Shown: positions 8,223 to 16,609 of the stretch, piece by piece
How positions within the stretch are numbered: position 1 is the stretch's first letter
Layout of the letters: each line of letters begins with the position of its first letter
Assembly: GCA_963709995.1 (NCBI GenBank)
Contig: CAVPYN010000002.1
Location: forward strand, 434,001-498,000
Reading direction: 5' to 3'
From: JAUIIK01 sp963709995
Lineage (GTDB): Bacteria; Chloroflexota; Chloroflexia; Thermomicrobiales; CFX8
Length of the DNA: 64,000 nt
Position numbers and translations under genes: made by a program
The notes under the pieces: model-generated
What the model saw: the letters and a program-made list of their open reading frames with translations, nothing else
What the model was told of the DNA's origin: nothing
Database searches by the model: none

Positions 8223-9632
8223 TTGGTGTCCGCCACGGCGCTGGTCATCGGCGGCGGCATCTCCGGGCTAGCCGCGGCTGTTCAATTGAGAGACGATGGT
8301 TTCAACGTCCAACTCGTCGAAGCAAGCGAACGTCTCGGCGGTCCAATCTACACCGAGTACCGGGATGGCTACATCATCGATGCCGGTCCCGATTCATTTC
8401 TTTCCACGAAACCTGGAGGGATTGCGTTCGCGCAGAGACTTGGGATCGCAACCGATCTGATCAACACGAATCCTGACGGTGGCGGGACATACATCGTACG
8501 CGATTCCCGAATGGCGCCGTTGCCCGAAGGCATCACCATGCTTGTGCCAACCCAGTTCAGGCAAATCCTCGCCTCACCACTCCTCGACCTTCACGGTAAG
8601 CTCAGGCTCCTGACGGACTATTTTCTGCCAGCCCGCCAGGGGGACCGGGACGAGTCAGTAGCCTCGTTCATGCGCCGCCGCGTTGGAGCCCAGGCGTTCG
8701 AAAACCTCGCCGAACCCCTGCTTTCCGGGATCTTCGCCGGGGACGCTAGCAAATTGAGCATCCTCGCGACCTTTCCGCGCCTGCGCGAAGCCGAGCAGCG
8801 CCACGGCGGGCTCATCCGCGCAGCGCTGGCGGGACGACGGCTCGGGCAGGCACGACCCCAGAGCCGATACACGCCGTTCGTCAGCTTCCGTACCGGCCTT
8901 GGTTCGCTCGTTTCGGCTGCCGCGTCCCGCATCGGGGAAGAACGAACGTTCCTGGACACGAGGATCGAGTCAATCGAACGGCGCATGGATGGAAGCTACT
9001 CCGCATCAACGACCGACGGCCGAACATTCGAAGCTGACGCCGTTGTCCTTGCTACGCCTGCCGGGGTTAGCGCGCAGTTGCTCGCCAGCCTCGCACCGGC
9101 CGCATCCCGCGCGCTTGGCGAGATCTGCTATGTATCATCGGCAACTGTCTCGATGGGCTTCTCAGAGCGCGATGTGTCCGGCCATTCGGGAGGCAGGGGA
9201 TTTGTCGTTCCCCGGGTAGAAGGTTTTGAGCTGACCGCCGCTACCTGGTCGAGTCGCAAATTCGCGGAGCGTGCGCCGGAGGGTCATGCGCTTCTCAGGG
9301 GCTTCGTCGGGAGGGCTGGTAACGAAGCTCCGGCGTTCTTGCCCGACGACCGGGTCATCGCAACCGTCCGGAGGGACCTGGCGGCAATCACCGGACTATC
9401 GGCGGACCCACTCTTCGCGCGCGTCTACCGGTGGCACAACGCCATGCCGCAGTACCACGTGGGTCACCGTGAACGGGTGGATTCGATTCAACAAGAAATT
9501 CGATCTGTGCGTGGCCTGGCGCTGGTCGGAGCAGCGTATCACGGCGTAGGGATCCCCGATTGCATCGCAAGCACGACCGAAGTTGCCAGGGGTCTTGCCC
9601 TCGAATTGGGAATCCAGACGAGCAGCCGGTAG
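8223..9632 (+). CDS. hemY: Protoporphyrinogen/coproporphyrinogen oxidase
   Basis: A 469-residue FAD enzyme oxidising a porphyrinogen to the porphyrin. The N-terminal dinucleotide motif GGGISGLAAAVQLRDDG, the ASERLGGPI segment, the AGPDSFLS substrate-side loop and the C-terminal GLALVGAAYHGVGIPDCI flavin contact are those of the HemY/PPO family. Translation starts at TTG 8223 or GTG 8226, directly after the hemH stop. It is the last gene of the heme operon and converges on the SLC13-type transporter with only 17 nt between the stops; no terminator hairpin is evident there. Confidence 0.93.
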   Translation: MVSATALVIGGGISGLAAAVQLRDDGFNVQLVEASERLGGPIYTEYRDGYIIDAGPDSFLSTKPGGIAFAQRLGIATDLINTNPDGGGTYIVRDSRMAPLPEGITMLVPTQFRQILASPLLDLHGKLRLLTDYFLPARQGDRDESVASFMRRRVGAQAFENLAEPLLSGIFAGDASKLSILATFPRLREAEQRHGGLIRAALAGRRLGQARPQSRYTPFVSFRTGLGSLVSAAASRIGEERTFLDTRIESIERRMDGSYSASTTDGRTFEADAVVLATPAGVSAQLLASLAPAASRALGEICYVSSATVSMGFSERDVSGHSGGRGFVVPRVEGFELTAATWSSRKFAERAPEGHALLRGFVGRAGNEAPAFLPDDRVIATVRRDLAAITGLSADPLFARVYRWHNAMPQYHVGHRERVDSIQQEIRSVRGLALVGAAYHGVGIPDCIASTTEVARGLALELGIQTSSR

Positions 9633-9649
9633 CGTCCTCGCCAGCAGAG

Positions 9650-11434
9650 CTAAAGCCCCCAGACCCCCCAGATGAACAACGGCGTCACCAGCACCATGAG
9701 CAGGTTTAGCGGGCCACCCACGCGCACAAAGTCAGTAAATCTGTAGCCGCCCGGGCCGTAAACCATCGTGTTCGTCTGATAGCCAACCGGGGTCGTGAAC
9801 GACGTCGATGCCGCGAACATGATCGCCAGAATGATTGCCTTCGGATCAAGTCCCAGGGTATCCGCCGTACTGATCCCGATAGGCACCATGACGACAACCG
9901 ATGCGTTGTTGGAAATCAGTTCAGTCATGACTGTCGTTGTTGCATAGAAGATGTACAACACAACCAGCGAGGGGACATACTGGGCGACATCGACCGCAAT
10001 ATCCGCGAGAAGTTCTGCGCCACCGGTATTCTGGAGCGCGATGCCAACCGGAATCATTCCGGCTAGCAAAAAGATGACGTCCCATCGAATTGATTCGTGC
10101 AACTCGCGCACGTTCAGACAACCGGTAATCACCATCAGGACCGCGCCGACGATTGCTGTTACCAGGATCGGTTGGCCAAATGCTGCAAAGATGACAACCG
10201 CGGCGATTATTCCGACGGCAATCGGAATCTTGTTTGTCCGAAATGTCTCGATCTGTGGTTCCTCAGTCACGATGAATCCGCGCTCAGCCTTTATCCGCTC
10301 GATTGCTTCCGGGGACCCCTGAAGTAACAGCGTGTCACCGAATTCGAACCGAACCGCCCCCAGCCGCTCGCGGATCACCCGGCCATCTTTCCGCATTGCG
10401 ATTACGGTCGTATCGTATCGATTTCGAAAGTTTGTCGTGATCAGGTTGCCGCCGATAAGATCGGAACTCGGACCAATCACGATCTCGAGGAGACGGATCT
10501 CGTGCGGTAGTTCATCCGTCCCTTCCAGACGTGCCTGTGCTTCTATCGCGAGTCGGGAATCTGCCTGAATCGCAACGAGTTCCTCAGTGCTGCCAAGTAC
10601 GATCAAGATATCGTTGGCTCGCAGGAGCGTTTCTCCCCTGATGTTCATGATCCGGTCATCGCCGCGAATGATTTCAAGCAGTTGCACACCGAATTCCTGG
10701 CCAATCGCCGCCTCGGCGACGGTCTTGCCCACATACTCGGACTCCGCAGGAATCAACAGCTCGCTGAGGAATTCACTTACCATATACTCCCGTTCGGGCT
10801 CGCCTTCTTTCCCACGTTCCGGCAACAGCCTTGGCGCGATGAACAGGAGGTAGAGCCCTCCCGTGGCGAAGACCATCAAACCAATCATGGAGAAGTCGAA
10901 CATACCGAACCCACCGAGGCCCGCCTGATCGGCAAGTTCGCTTGCGAGGATGTTGGTTGAAGTGCCGATCAACGTAACGACGCCGGCCAACTGAGAGACA
11001 TAGGAGAGCGGGATGAGTAGCTTCGAAGGAGAGCGCCGCGACTCGCGCGCCATCCTGATCGCAGCCGGTATCAGAATGGCGACTGCGGCGGTGTTGTTAA
11101 TAAACATCGAGATCGGGCCGGCAACGCCCTGAATCGTGACGAGTTGCCGCCGTTCGGCATTACCTCCCCACGCCACCATTCTTTGCGATATGTAGTTGAT
11201 AGCCCCTGTACGCTGAATTCCGGCGGACAGGATAAACACAGCCAGTACCGTGACTGTCGCCGAGTTACTGAAACCTGAAATTGCATCCTGCAGGGACATT
11301 TCAAGCGGCTCGTGCAGGAGCAGAATCGTCGCCATAATCGCGAACGCGACAAAGTCTATCGGATAGACGTCAAGCGCAAATAGGACAAATGCAGCCAAAA
11401 GGATGGCAAAGGCCAACCCGATCTCCGGCGTCAC
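9650..11434 (-). CDS. SLC13/DASS-type permease with two central TrkA-C (RCK_C) domains
   Basis: A 594-residue inner-membrane transporter. N-terminal hydrophobic helices include MFINNTAAVAILIPAAIRM and GTSTNILASEL, the hairpin and Asn/Ser/Thr signatures of the divalent anion/sodium symporter superfamily. Residues of roughly 205-375 are soluble and contain two RCK_C-like repeats (ESEYVGKTVAEAAIGQEF and PSSDLIGGNLITTNFRNRY, each followed by a RxDDILIVLG/RFEFGDTLLLQG-type strand). A second membrane half follows, with SNNASVVVMVPIGIS. The substrate (sulfate, dicarboxylate or other anion) is unknown; the RCK domains suggest ligand gating. The start is GTG 11434 with a weak ribosome site. Confidence 0.88.
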   Translation of the reverse strand: MTPEIGLAFAILLAAFVLFALDVYPIDFVAFAIMATILLLHEPLEMSLQDAISGFSNSATVTVLAVFILSAGIQRTGAINYISQRMVAWGGNAERRQLVTIQGVAGPISMFINNTAAVAILIPAAIRMARESRRSPSKLLIPLSYVSQLAGVVTLIGTSTNILASELADQAGLGGFGMFDFSMIGLMVFATGGLYLLFIAPRLLPERGKEGEPEREYMVSEFLSELLIPAESEYVGKTVAEAAIGQEFGVQLLEIIRGDDRIMNIRGETLLRANDILIVLGSTEELVAIQADSRLAIEAQARLEGTDELPHEIRLLEIVIGPSSDLIGGNLITTNFRNRYDTTVIAMRKDGRVIRERLGAVRFEFGDTLLLQGSPEAIERIKAERGFIVTEEPQIETFRTNKIPIAVGIIAAVVIFAAFGQPILVTAIVGAVLMVITGCLNVRELHESIRWDVIFLLAGMIPVGIALQNTGGAELLADIAVDVAQYVPSLVVLYIFYATTTVMTELISNNASVVVMVPIGISTADTLGLDPKAIILAIMFAASTSFTTPVGYQTNTMVYGPGGYRFTDFVRVGGPLNLLMVLVTPLFIWGVWGL

Positions 11435-11470
11435 GTCCGACTACCATGTTCCTTCGCTCGCATCCCGCGC

Positions 11471-12337
11471 CTAACCGCCGACACTTTGCCTGTACTGTCG
11501 AATCAGCTCGATATGTTCGTGTGGTCCCTGGAGGCCACCACCCATCGTCACGACCGACACGTGGCTTGCCCCGGCATCGCGCCATGCGGCCGTGACGTCG
11601 CCCCATTCGCTTGAAGGTATGTCGATGAGGCTGATGCGTCCTTCCATGCCAATTTCATCCGGGCTTCGGCCTGCCTCACGTGCAGCTTCGTGGATCTTTC
11701 CCATGTCTTCCGTGAGTTTCGCACCTGGAAGCCCGCGCGGGAAGTAGCCGTCGCCGATGCGCCCAGCACGCCGGAGCGTCGCATCTGCGTAACCGCCAAT
11801 CCAAACAGGAATAGGTTGTTGCACCGGTAGAGGTTTGATTCCAGCTTCCGGGATCCTGTGCCAGCGACCTTCAAAGTCGACCACCTCATTCGTCCAGAGC
11901 TGTCGCATCACGTCGATCTGCTCTTCGGAACGCTGGCCCCGATCGCGGAAGTTCTCGTTCAGGCCAACGTATTCAACGTCATTCCAGCCGACCCCGATGC
12001 CCATTCGAAGCCGGCCGTTGCTCAGACGATCGAGCGATGCGGCCTGCTTAGCAACGAGCGCCGTCTGCCGCTGTGGAAGAATCACGACCCCGGTAACGAG
12101 CTCGACGCGCTCTGTGATCGCGGCGATATACGAGAATAGAACGAAAATCTCGTGGAAGACGGATTCCGACGTGTATGGACCACTCCAATCGGGCCGGTTC
12201 GCCGTGCTTGCCCCAAGCACGTGGTCGTATGCCAACAAGTGATCGTATCCGAGATCCTCCACCGCAAGCGCGAATGTTCGAACATCGATCGCTTCTTCGC
12301 CGATCTCCGTCTGTGGAAACACAACACCAATTCTCAT
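11471..12337 (-). CDS. LLM-class flavin/F420-dependent oxidoreductase
   Basis: A 288-residue luciferase-like TIM-barrel protein. Family signs are VFPQTEIG at the N-terminus, LLAYDHVLG, the LVTGVVILPQRQTALVAKQAASLDRLSNGR block and MGIGVGWNDVEYVGLN. These match the TIGR03619-like F420-dependent group, which performs hydride transfer on unidentified substrates. ATG 12337 has AGGAG 9 nt upstream. It is divergent from a second LLM protein that belongs to the same superfamily but differs clearly in sequence, with 127 nt between the two chosen starts. Confidence 0.88.
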   Translation of the reverse strand: MRIGVVFPQTEIGEEAIDVRTFALAVEDLGYDHLLAYDHVLGASTANRPDWSGPYTSESVFHEIFVLFSYIAAITERVELVTGVVILPQRQTALVAKQAASLDRLSNGRLRMGIGVGWNDVEYVGLNENFRDRGQRSEEQIDVMRQLWTNEVVDFEGRWHRIPEAGIKPLPVQQPIPVWIGGYADATLRRAGRIGDGYFPRGLPGAKLTEDMGKIHEAAREAGRSPDEIGMEGRISLIDIPSSEWGDVTAAWRDAGASHVSVVTMGGGLQGPHEHIELIRQYRQSVGG

Positions 12338-12464
12338 ACAGGCACTCCTAGTGGTGACATCAACTCGGTTACACAGCCATACGCGGGTAAGAGCAGATCT
12401 GACAAATTCAACGTCGTCAGGTTAGTGTAGCGTGGAAACGAATCGGATCAGCACGAGGAGAACG

Positions 12465-13322
12465 ATGAATTCGCACGAACTACGCTTCGGAATCTGGACA
12501 TCGCAGTCGAAACCGTGGCCCGAGACGCTCGGCGAATGGCAACTGGTTGAAGAGCTAGGGTTCGACTGCGCGGGTATCGTCGACCATTTCATGCCGACCG
12601 CTGGTGATGAGGATGGCTGGTTTCATGAAGGATGGACGATGCTCTCGGCCCTTGCCGCGCTGATTCCACGTCTGCGTCTAAGCATTCTGGTTTCCGGCAA
12701 CACCTATCGAAATCCAGTGTTGTTGGCAAAGGAAGCGGCGACGGTTGACCACATCAGTGGCGGGAGGCTTGATCTCGGCATCGGCGCGGGCTGGTATGCC
12801 CGCGAGCATGACGCCTTCGGGTGGGACCTGCGCAGTCCCGGTGATCGAGTGGACATGCTCGAAGAAGCTCTCCAGATTTTCAAATCGCTTTTCGAGAACC
12901 GTCGCACGACCTTCAACGGTCGCTACTACCGCCTCGAAGACGCACCGTTTCAACCCGGCCCGCTCCAGGAACGGATGCCGATCATGATCGGCGCCCAGAA
13001 ACCGCGCATGTTGCGACTCGTCGCGAAGTACGCCGACATATGGAACCTGAATCACGGACCGGCCGCGATGCGGGAATTCGGAGCAGAACTGAAGCGCGCC
13101 TGCGACGAGACCAATCGGGACGCATCCGAGATCCGATGGTCGGCGTTCGCATTTCGCGGAGTTCTCGATCGGGACCCGTTTGCCTCGCTCGATGATTTCA
13201 GGACGGTAACCGAACAATACATCGACGCTGGAGCGTCCGAGATCTATTTCAGGATGCCTGAAGACGCGAAAGGACGCGAGATCCTTGCACGAGCAGCCGG
13301 GGTGCTAGATTCCTATCGTTAG
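12465..13322 (+). CDS. LLM-class flavin/F420-dependent oxidoreductase
   Basis: A 285-residue luciferase-like monooxygenase fold. RFGIWTSQSKPW at the start, DCAGIVDHFMP, NTYRNPVLLAKEAATVDHIS and GRLDLGIGAGWYAREH are the expected strands and cofactor contacts, and RMPIMIGAQKPRML is the second cofactor loop. The start is ATG 12465, chosen for GAGGAG 4 nt upstream; a GTG at 12432 is in frame without a ribosome site. The stop overlaps by 4 nt with the stop of the convergent acyl-CoA ligase. The substrate is unknown. Confidence 0.88.
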   Translation: MNSHELRFGIWTSQSKPWPETLGEWQLVEELGFDCAGIVDHFMPTAGDEDGWFHEGWTMLSALAALIPRLRLSILVSGNTYRNPVLLAKEAATVDHISGGRLDLGIGAGWYAREHDAFGWDLRSPGDRVDMLEEALQIFKSLFENRRTTFNGRYYRLEDAPFQPGPLQERMPIMIGAQKPRMLRLVAKYADIWNLNHGPAAMREFGAELKRACDETNRDASEIRWSAFAFRGVLDRDPFASLDDFRTVTEQYIDAGASEIYFRMPEDAKGREILARAAGVLDSYR

Positions 13323-14893
13323 CCGCCTCCACGAAGGGTAGCTTCTCGCTCGATGAGTTGCCGGCGCAGGATCTTACCGCTGGCTGACTTTGGAATCGAG
13401 TCAACGAATTCCACCATTCGAATACGTTTCTGGGGAGCAACGAGTTCTGAGAGCCAGTCCATCAGTTCCTGTTCCGAAATCTCGTTGGCCCGGACGACGC
13501 AAGCTTTAGGTATCTGGCCCGTTTCTTCGTCCTCCACGGGGATGACCGCCACGTCGGCGACGGCAGGATGACCAAGCAAGAGCCCCTCTAACTCCGCCGG
13601 GGCAACCTGATAGGCATTGTATTTGATCAATTCCTTGACCCGGTCGACGATGAAGAATCGCTCCTGATCGTCATAATAGGCAAGGTCGCCTGTGCGTAGC
13701 CAACCCTCTTCGTCGATGACCGCCGCCGTCGTTTCGGGATTGTTGAGATATCCCTTCATGACCTGCGGTCCGCGAATTTGAAGCTCGCCCTGCTGGCCCG
13801 CGCCGAGTAGCTCCCCGCTATCGACATCAACCACACGAGCCTCAGTATTGGGGATCGGACGACCAATCGAAGCACGGATGTCGGGATGGGATTTGGCGGT
13901 GTGCGTGACCGGGCTTGTTTCGGTGAGGCCATAGCCTTGCAGAACGTCACAATCGATCCGAGCACCAATCTGGGCGGCAAGATCTTCTCCGAGCGGCGCA
14001 GCGCCGGAGAATATGGACTTCAGTGAGCTCAGGTCATACTCGTCCACGACCGGGCTCTTTGCCAGGGCAACCAGAATTGGAGGCACGACGTTGACCCGAG
14101 TGACCCGGTAGTCCTGAATGAGCCGCAGGAACATTTCTAGATCGAATCGCGGCATCGTCACGACAGTGGCACCGGTCCTGAGACTGTAGTTCATGATGAC
14201 GAGCATCCCGTAGATGTGGAAGAAGGGCAGGACGCCAAGTATCACGTCATCCTCATGGATCAGTTCAAGATCTAGAATGCCGGCGCACTGACACATGTTC
14301 GCAACGAGATTGGAATGCGTCAGCATGACACCCTTGGGAAGACCGGTCGTGCCACTCGAATACGGCAGCACAACGAGGTCTACAAGCGAATCAACTCTTG
14401 CCGGTGCGAACGCGCCATCGCCGTTAACCAAGTCATCTAACGAGGTGGCGCCGGGAGCCTGCCCGAACACGACAATCTCACGGACCGCAGTTCCTTCCAC
14501 CGCCGCCTTGGCAACGTCGAGAAAGGCCGGTGTCGTGAACACCATGACCGCTCCTGAGTCCTCAAGCTGCAGCCGCAACTCTCGTGGTGTGTACAGTGGA
14601 TTCGCCGTTGTAGAGATTGCCCCAACGAGAGCAGCAGCATGAAACAGAACGGCATAGTCCGGCAGATTCGGACTGAATATCGCGATGACATCGCCTGGAC
14701 CAATCCCGCGATGCTGGAGCCCGGCGGCGACGGCGCGAATTCTCCGGTCGAGTTGAGCATAGGTCATCGCCTGGCCGGTCTCGCCATCAATAATCGCTAC
14801 TTTCTCGCCAAGCGCCGAGAAGCCGGCCATGACGTACTCAGGAACCGAAACGGGAGGAATCTCAACTTCAGGATATGGGCTCTGGACGATCAT
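13319..14893 (-). CDS. Acyl-CoA ligase (AMP-binding, 4-coumarate/long-chain fatty acid type)
   Basis: A 524-residue ANL-superfamily enzyme that activates a carboxylic acid through an acyl-AMP to its CoA thioester. The P-loop-like motif LPYSSGTTGLPKGVMLTH, the YGLTETSPVTH adenine/Mg motif, WLRTGDLAYYDDQ and FIVDRVKELIKYNAYQVAP are complete. The C-terminal PKSASGKILRRQL contains the adenylation lysine. The length and motifs match 4-coumarate:CoA ligase-like proteins, but the chain specificity is open. ATG 14893 has AAAAGG 7 nt upstream. The 3-prime end overlaps that of the plus-strand LLM gene. Confidence 0.92.
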   Translation of the reverse strand: MIVQSPYPEVEIPPVSVPEYVMAGFSALGEKVAIIDGETGQAMTYAQLDRRIRAVAAGLQHRGIGPGDVIAIFSPNLPDYAVLFHAAALVGAISTTANPLYTPRELRLQLEDSGAVMVFTTPAFLDVAKAAVEGTAVREIVVFGQAPGATSLDDLVNGDGAFAPARVDSLVDLVVLPYSSGTTGLPKGVMLTHSNLVANMCQCAGILDLELIHEDDVILGVLPFFHIYGMLVIMNYSLRTGATVVTMPRFDLEMFLRLIQDYRVTRVNVVPPILVALAKSPVVDEYDLSSLKSIFSGAAPLGEDLAAQIGARIDCDVLQGYGLTETSPVTHTAKSHPDIRASIGRPIPNTEARVVDVDSGELLGAGQQGELQIRGPQVMKGYLNNPETTAAVIDEEGWLRTGDLAYYDDQERFFIVDRVKELIKYNAYQVAPAELEGLLLGHPAVADVAVIPVEDEETGQIPKACVVRANEISEQELMDWLSELVAPQKRIRMVEFVDSIPKSASGKILRRQLIEREATLRGGG

Positions 14894-14954
14894 AAGCTTG
14901 CCTTTTCACATGCTTTCCAGCCGTCACACACGCTGTTACTCCGAGGAATGGTCA

Positions 14955-16343
14955 CTAGCGTGCGAGTGCACCCATCGGGTCCCATGCGGGCAATACAACA
15001 GGCTCAAGCTCAAGAGACGCCTGAAGATGTGCGGGCAACCGATCACGATGCGCCGCAATTTCGAACACATGCTCGGCGAACCAGTTGTCGTTCATAGTGA
15101 AGTACCCCTGAACACCAGCCTTTTCGCCCCATGAATTCTCGACCCGCCACCGGCGGACGGCTCCATCTAGCACGTCTACGCCGGTGAAGAGCATCGCATG
15201 GGTCATCAACGTATCGTGGTAGAGTAGCCGGTCCGCTTTGTCGAGCCCGAAGTCGACCCCGTAGACAGCGTCAAGTTCGTAGAGATTCGCGTCCCAGATG
15301 CCGAGTTGCCGGTGCATCATCTTGCCGACGTCGCATCCGAACCAGACTGGCTCACCATCTTCGAGCGTGGAACGCGCAATATCTTTCATGAAACCAACGT
15401 CGACATTCAGATAGGTGACCGGATCTCCTCCGACAACATTGCCGAGGTATTTCACCGTGTAGGTTTGATCCGGTGAATTCGCGGGACGTGGATCGTGGAC
15501 GAGGCAGACGTAGTCGTTTACCGGCAGCGACACGTATCTGGCTGCAAACTCCTGTGGGGTCATCTCATCATCCCGATGAAACTCGCCATCCCGGTCGGTC
15601 CATTGCCACCTGACGCACTTCGGAGGTGAACCAAGATGGATCGCAAGGACATCATGAATGTCGCCGAGCACGCCAAGCTTTGCCGCGCGTAGTTCCTCCG
15701 TTGATGCTCCCGCCTGACGAGCGTTGCGGAGGTCCCGGGCCCCTTGCCTGAGGATACTCAGGAGCACCTGGTTCATTCGGCGGGTCGCGCCGGAAGACTG
15801 AGTCTCCGGCATCGCAGCTTTAGGAACTAGCCCATGCTTCTTGACCAGGGCGACAAACATGTTCCATTGTCCGCCATCTTCAAGAGGCCGGTCTAGCAGA
15901 AATCCCACAGTCCGATCATCCAGCGGCTCGTCCACCGTTTCGATGATCGCCTCAAGAAGGTAATTCGACCGTTCGAGCTTGTCCCAGAACAGGACGTACG
16001 CCTGGCTAAACTCGAAATTCTTCAGCTTCATCTTGCGGCTCGCGCCAACCCGGAGGAGGTTCAGACCAGCGAACGCCCAACAGCGTCCAGTTTGCCCCTG
16101 GCTGGTGACCTTCCAGTCGTCGAGGGACGTCGAGAACGTGTGATCGGTTTCGTTGATGACGCCGCGGTTAAGCGCAATGTGGTCGACTGATGTGCGGGTC
16201 ACCGCGTTCTGGGCGACTCGGTTGGCGGGCAATCCATCGAAGGCGGCCCTGAATTCCGCCACCGTCGAAGCGTCCAACCTGCCCGGGATCGCTTCACTAT
16301 CATCTGCTTCAGCCCGCTGGCGCCTGTCATGGGTGACGGTCAT
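14955..16343 (-). CDS. pepC: C1-family aminopeptidase (bleomycin hydrolase/PepC-like)
   Basis: A 462-residue cytosolic papain-fold aminopeptidase. The nucleophile is C88 in GQTGRCWAFAGLN; the histidine lies in MTHAMLFTGVDVLDG near residue 385 and the asparagine in WRVENSWGEKAG near 405, completing the Cys-His-Asn triad. Family members form hexameric rings and trim peptides from the N-terminus. No signal peptide is present. ATG 16343 has AAAGGG about 9 nt upstream. The C-terminal tail ends with PMGALAR; whether it enters the active site, as in bleomycin hydrolase, cannot be told. Confidence 0.93.
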   Translation of the reverse strand: MTVTHDRRQRAEADDSEAIPGRLDASTVAEFRAAFDGLPANRVAQNAVTRTSVDHIALNRGVINETDHTFSTSLDDWKVTSQGQTGRCWAFAGLNLLRVGASRKMKLKNFEFSQAYVLFWDKLERSNYLLEAIIETVDEPLDDRTVGFLLDRPLEDGGQWNMFVALVKKHGLVPKAAMPETQSSGATRRMNQVLLSILRQGARDLRNARQAGASTEELRAAKLGVLGDIHDVLAIHLGSPPKCVRWQWTDRDGEFHRDDEMTPQEFAARYVSLPVNDYVCLVHDPRPANSPDQTYTVKYLGNVVGGDPVTYLNVDVGFMKDIARSTLEDGEPVWFGCDVGKMMHRQLGIWDANLYELDAVYGVDFGLDKADRLLYHDTLMTHAMLFTGVDVLDGAVRRWRVENSWGEKAGVQGYFTMNDNWFAEHVFEIAAHRDRLPAHLQASLELEPVVLPAWDPMGALAR

Positions 16344-16609
16344 AAGTCACGGCCCTTTCAATTCCGACCGAGTTCGATATCGGCCATCCTAGACGAAATT
16401 ACTCGTCTGCGCGTATGAACTGATGGCATGCGAACGACAGGGGACCATCCCCGGCGGTACTGGATCGCATCACCGATCGCACTTCGACTATCCTGGGTCT
16501 TCTGCCGGCCCGGGCATCTTGATGCGGCGGTAGAGGCAGCCGATATAGTAATGTCCCAACGCGCGCCTCCTGGCCGCGATGATTGTTGCTCATGAGAATC
16601 GGGGGAAAG

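Noticed and set aside
12266..12275. TGTTCGAACA palindrome, SOS-like
   Set aside because: The spacing does not fit GAAC-N4-GTTC and it is inside the LLM oxidoreductase gene.
16399..16593. Small minus-strand frame between pepC and hyuA
   Set aside because: No ribosome site, no recognisable motif, and basic low-complexity composition.
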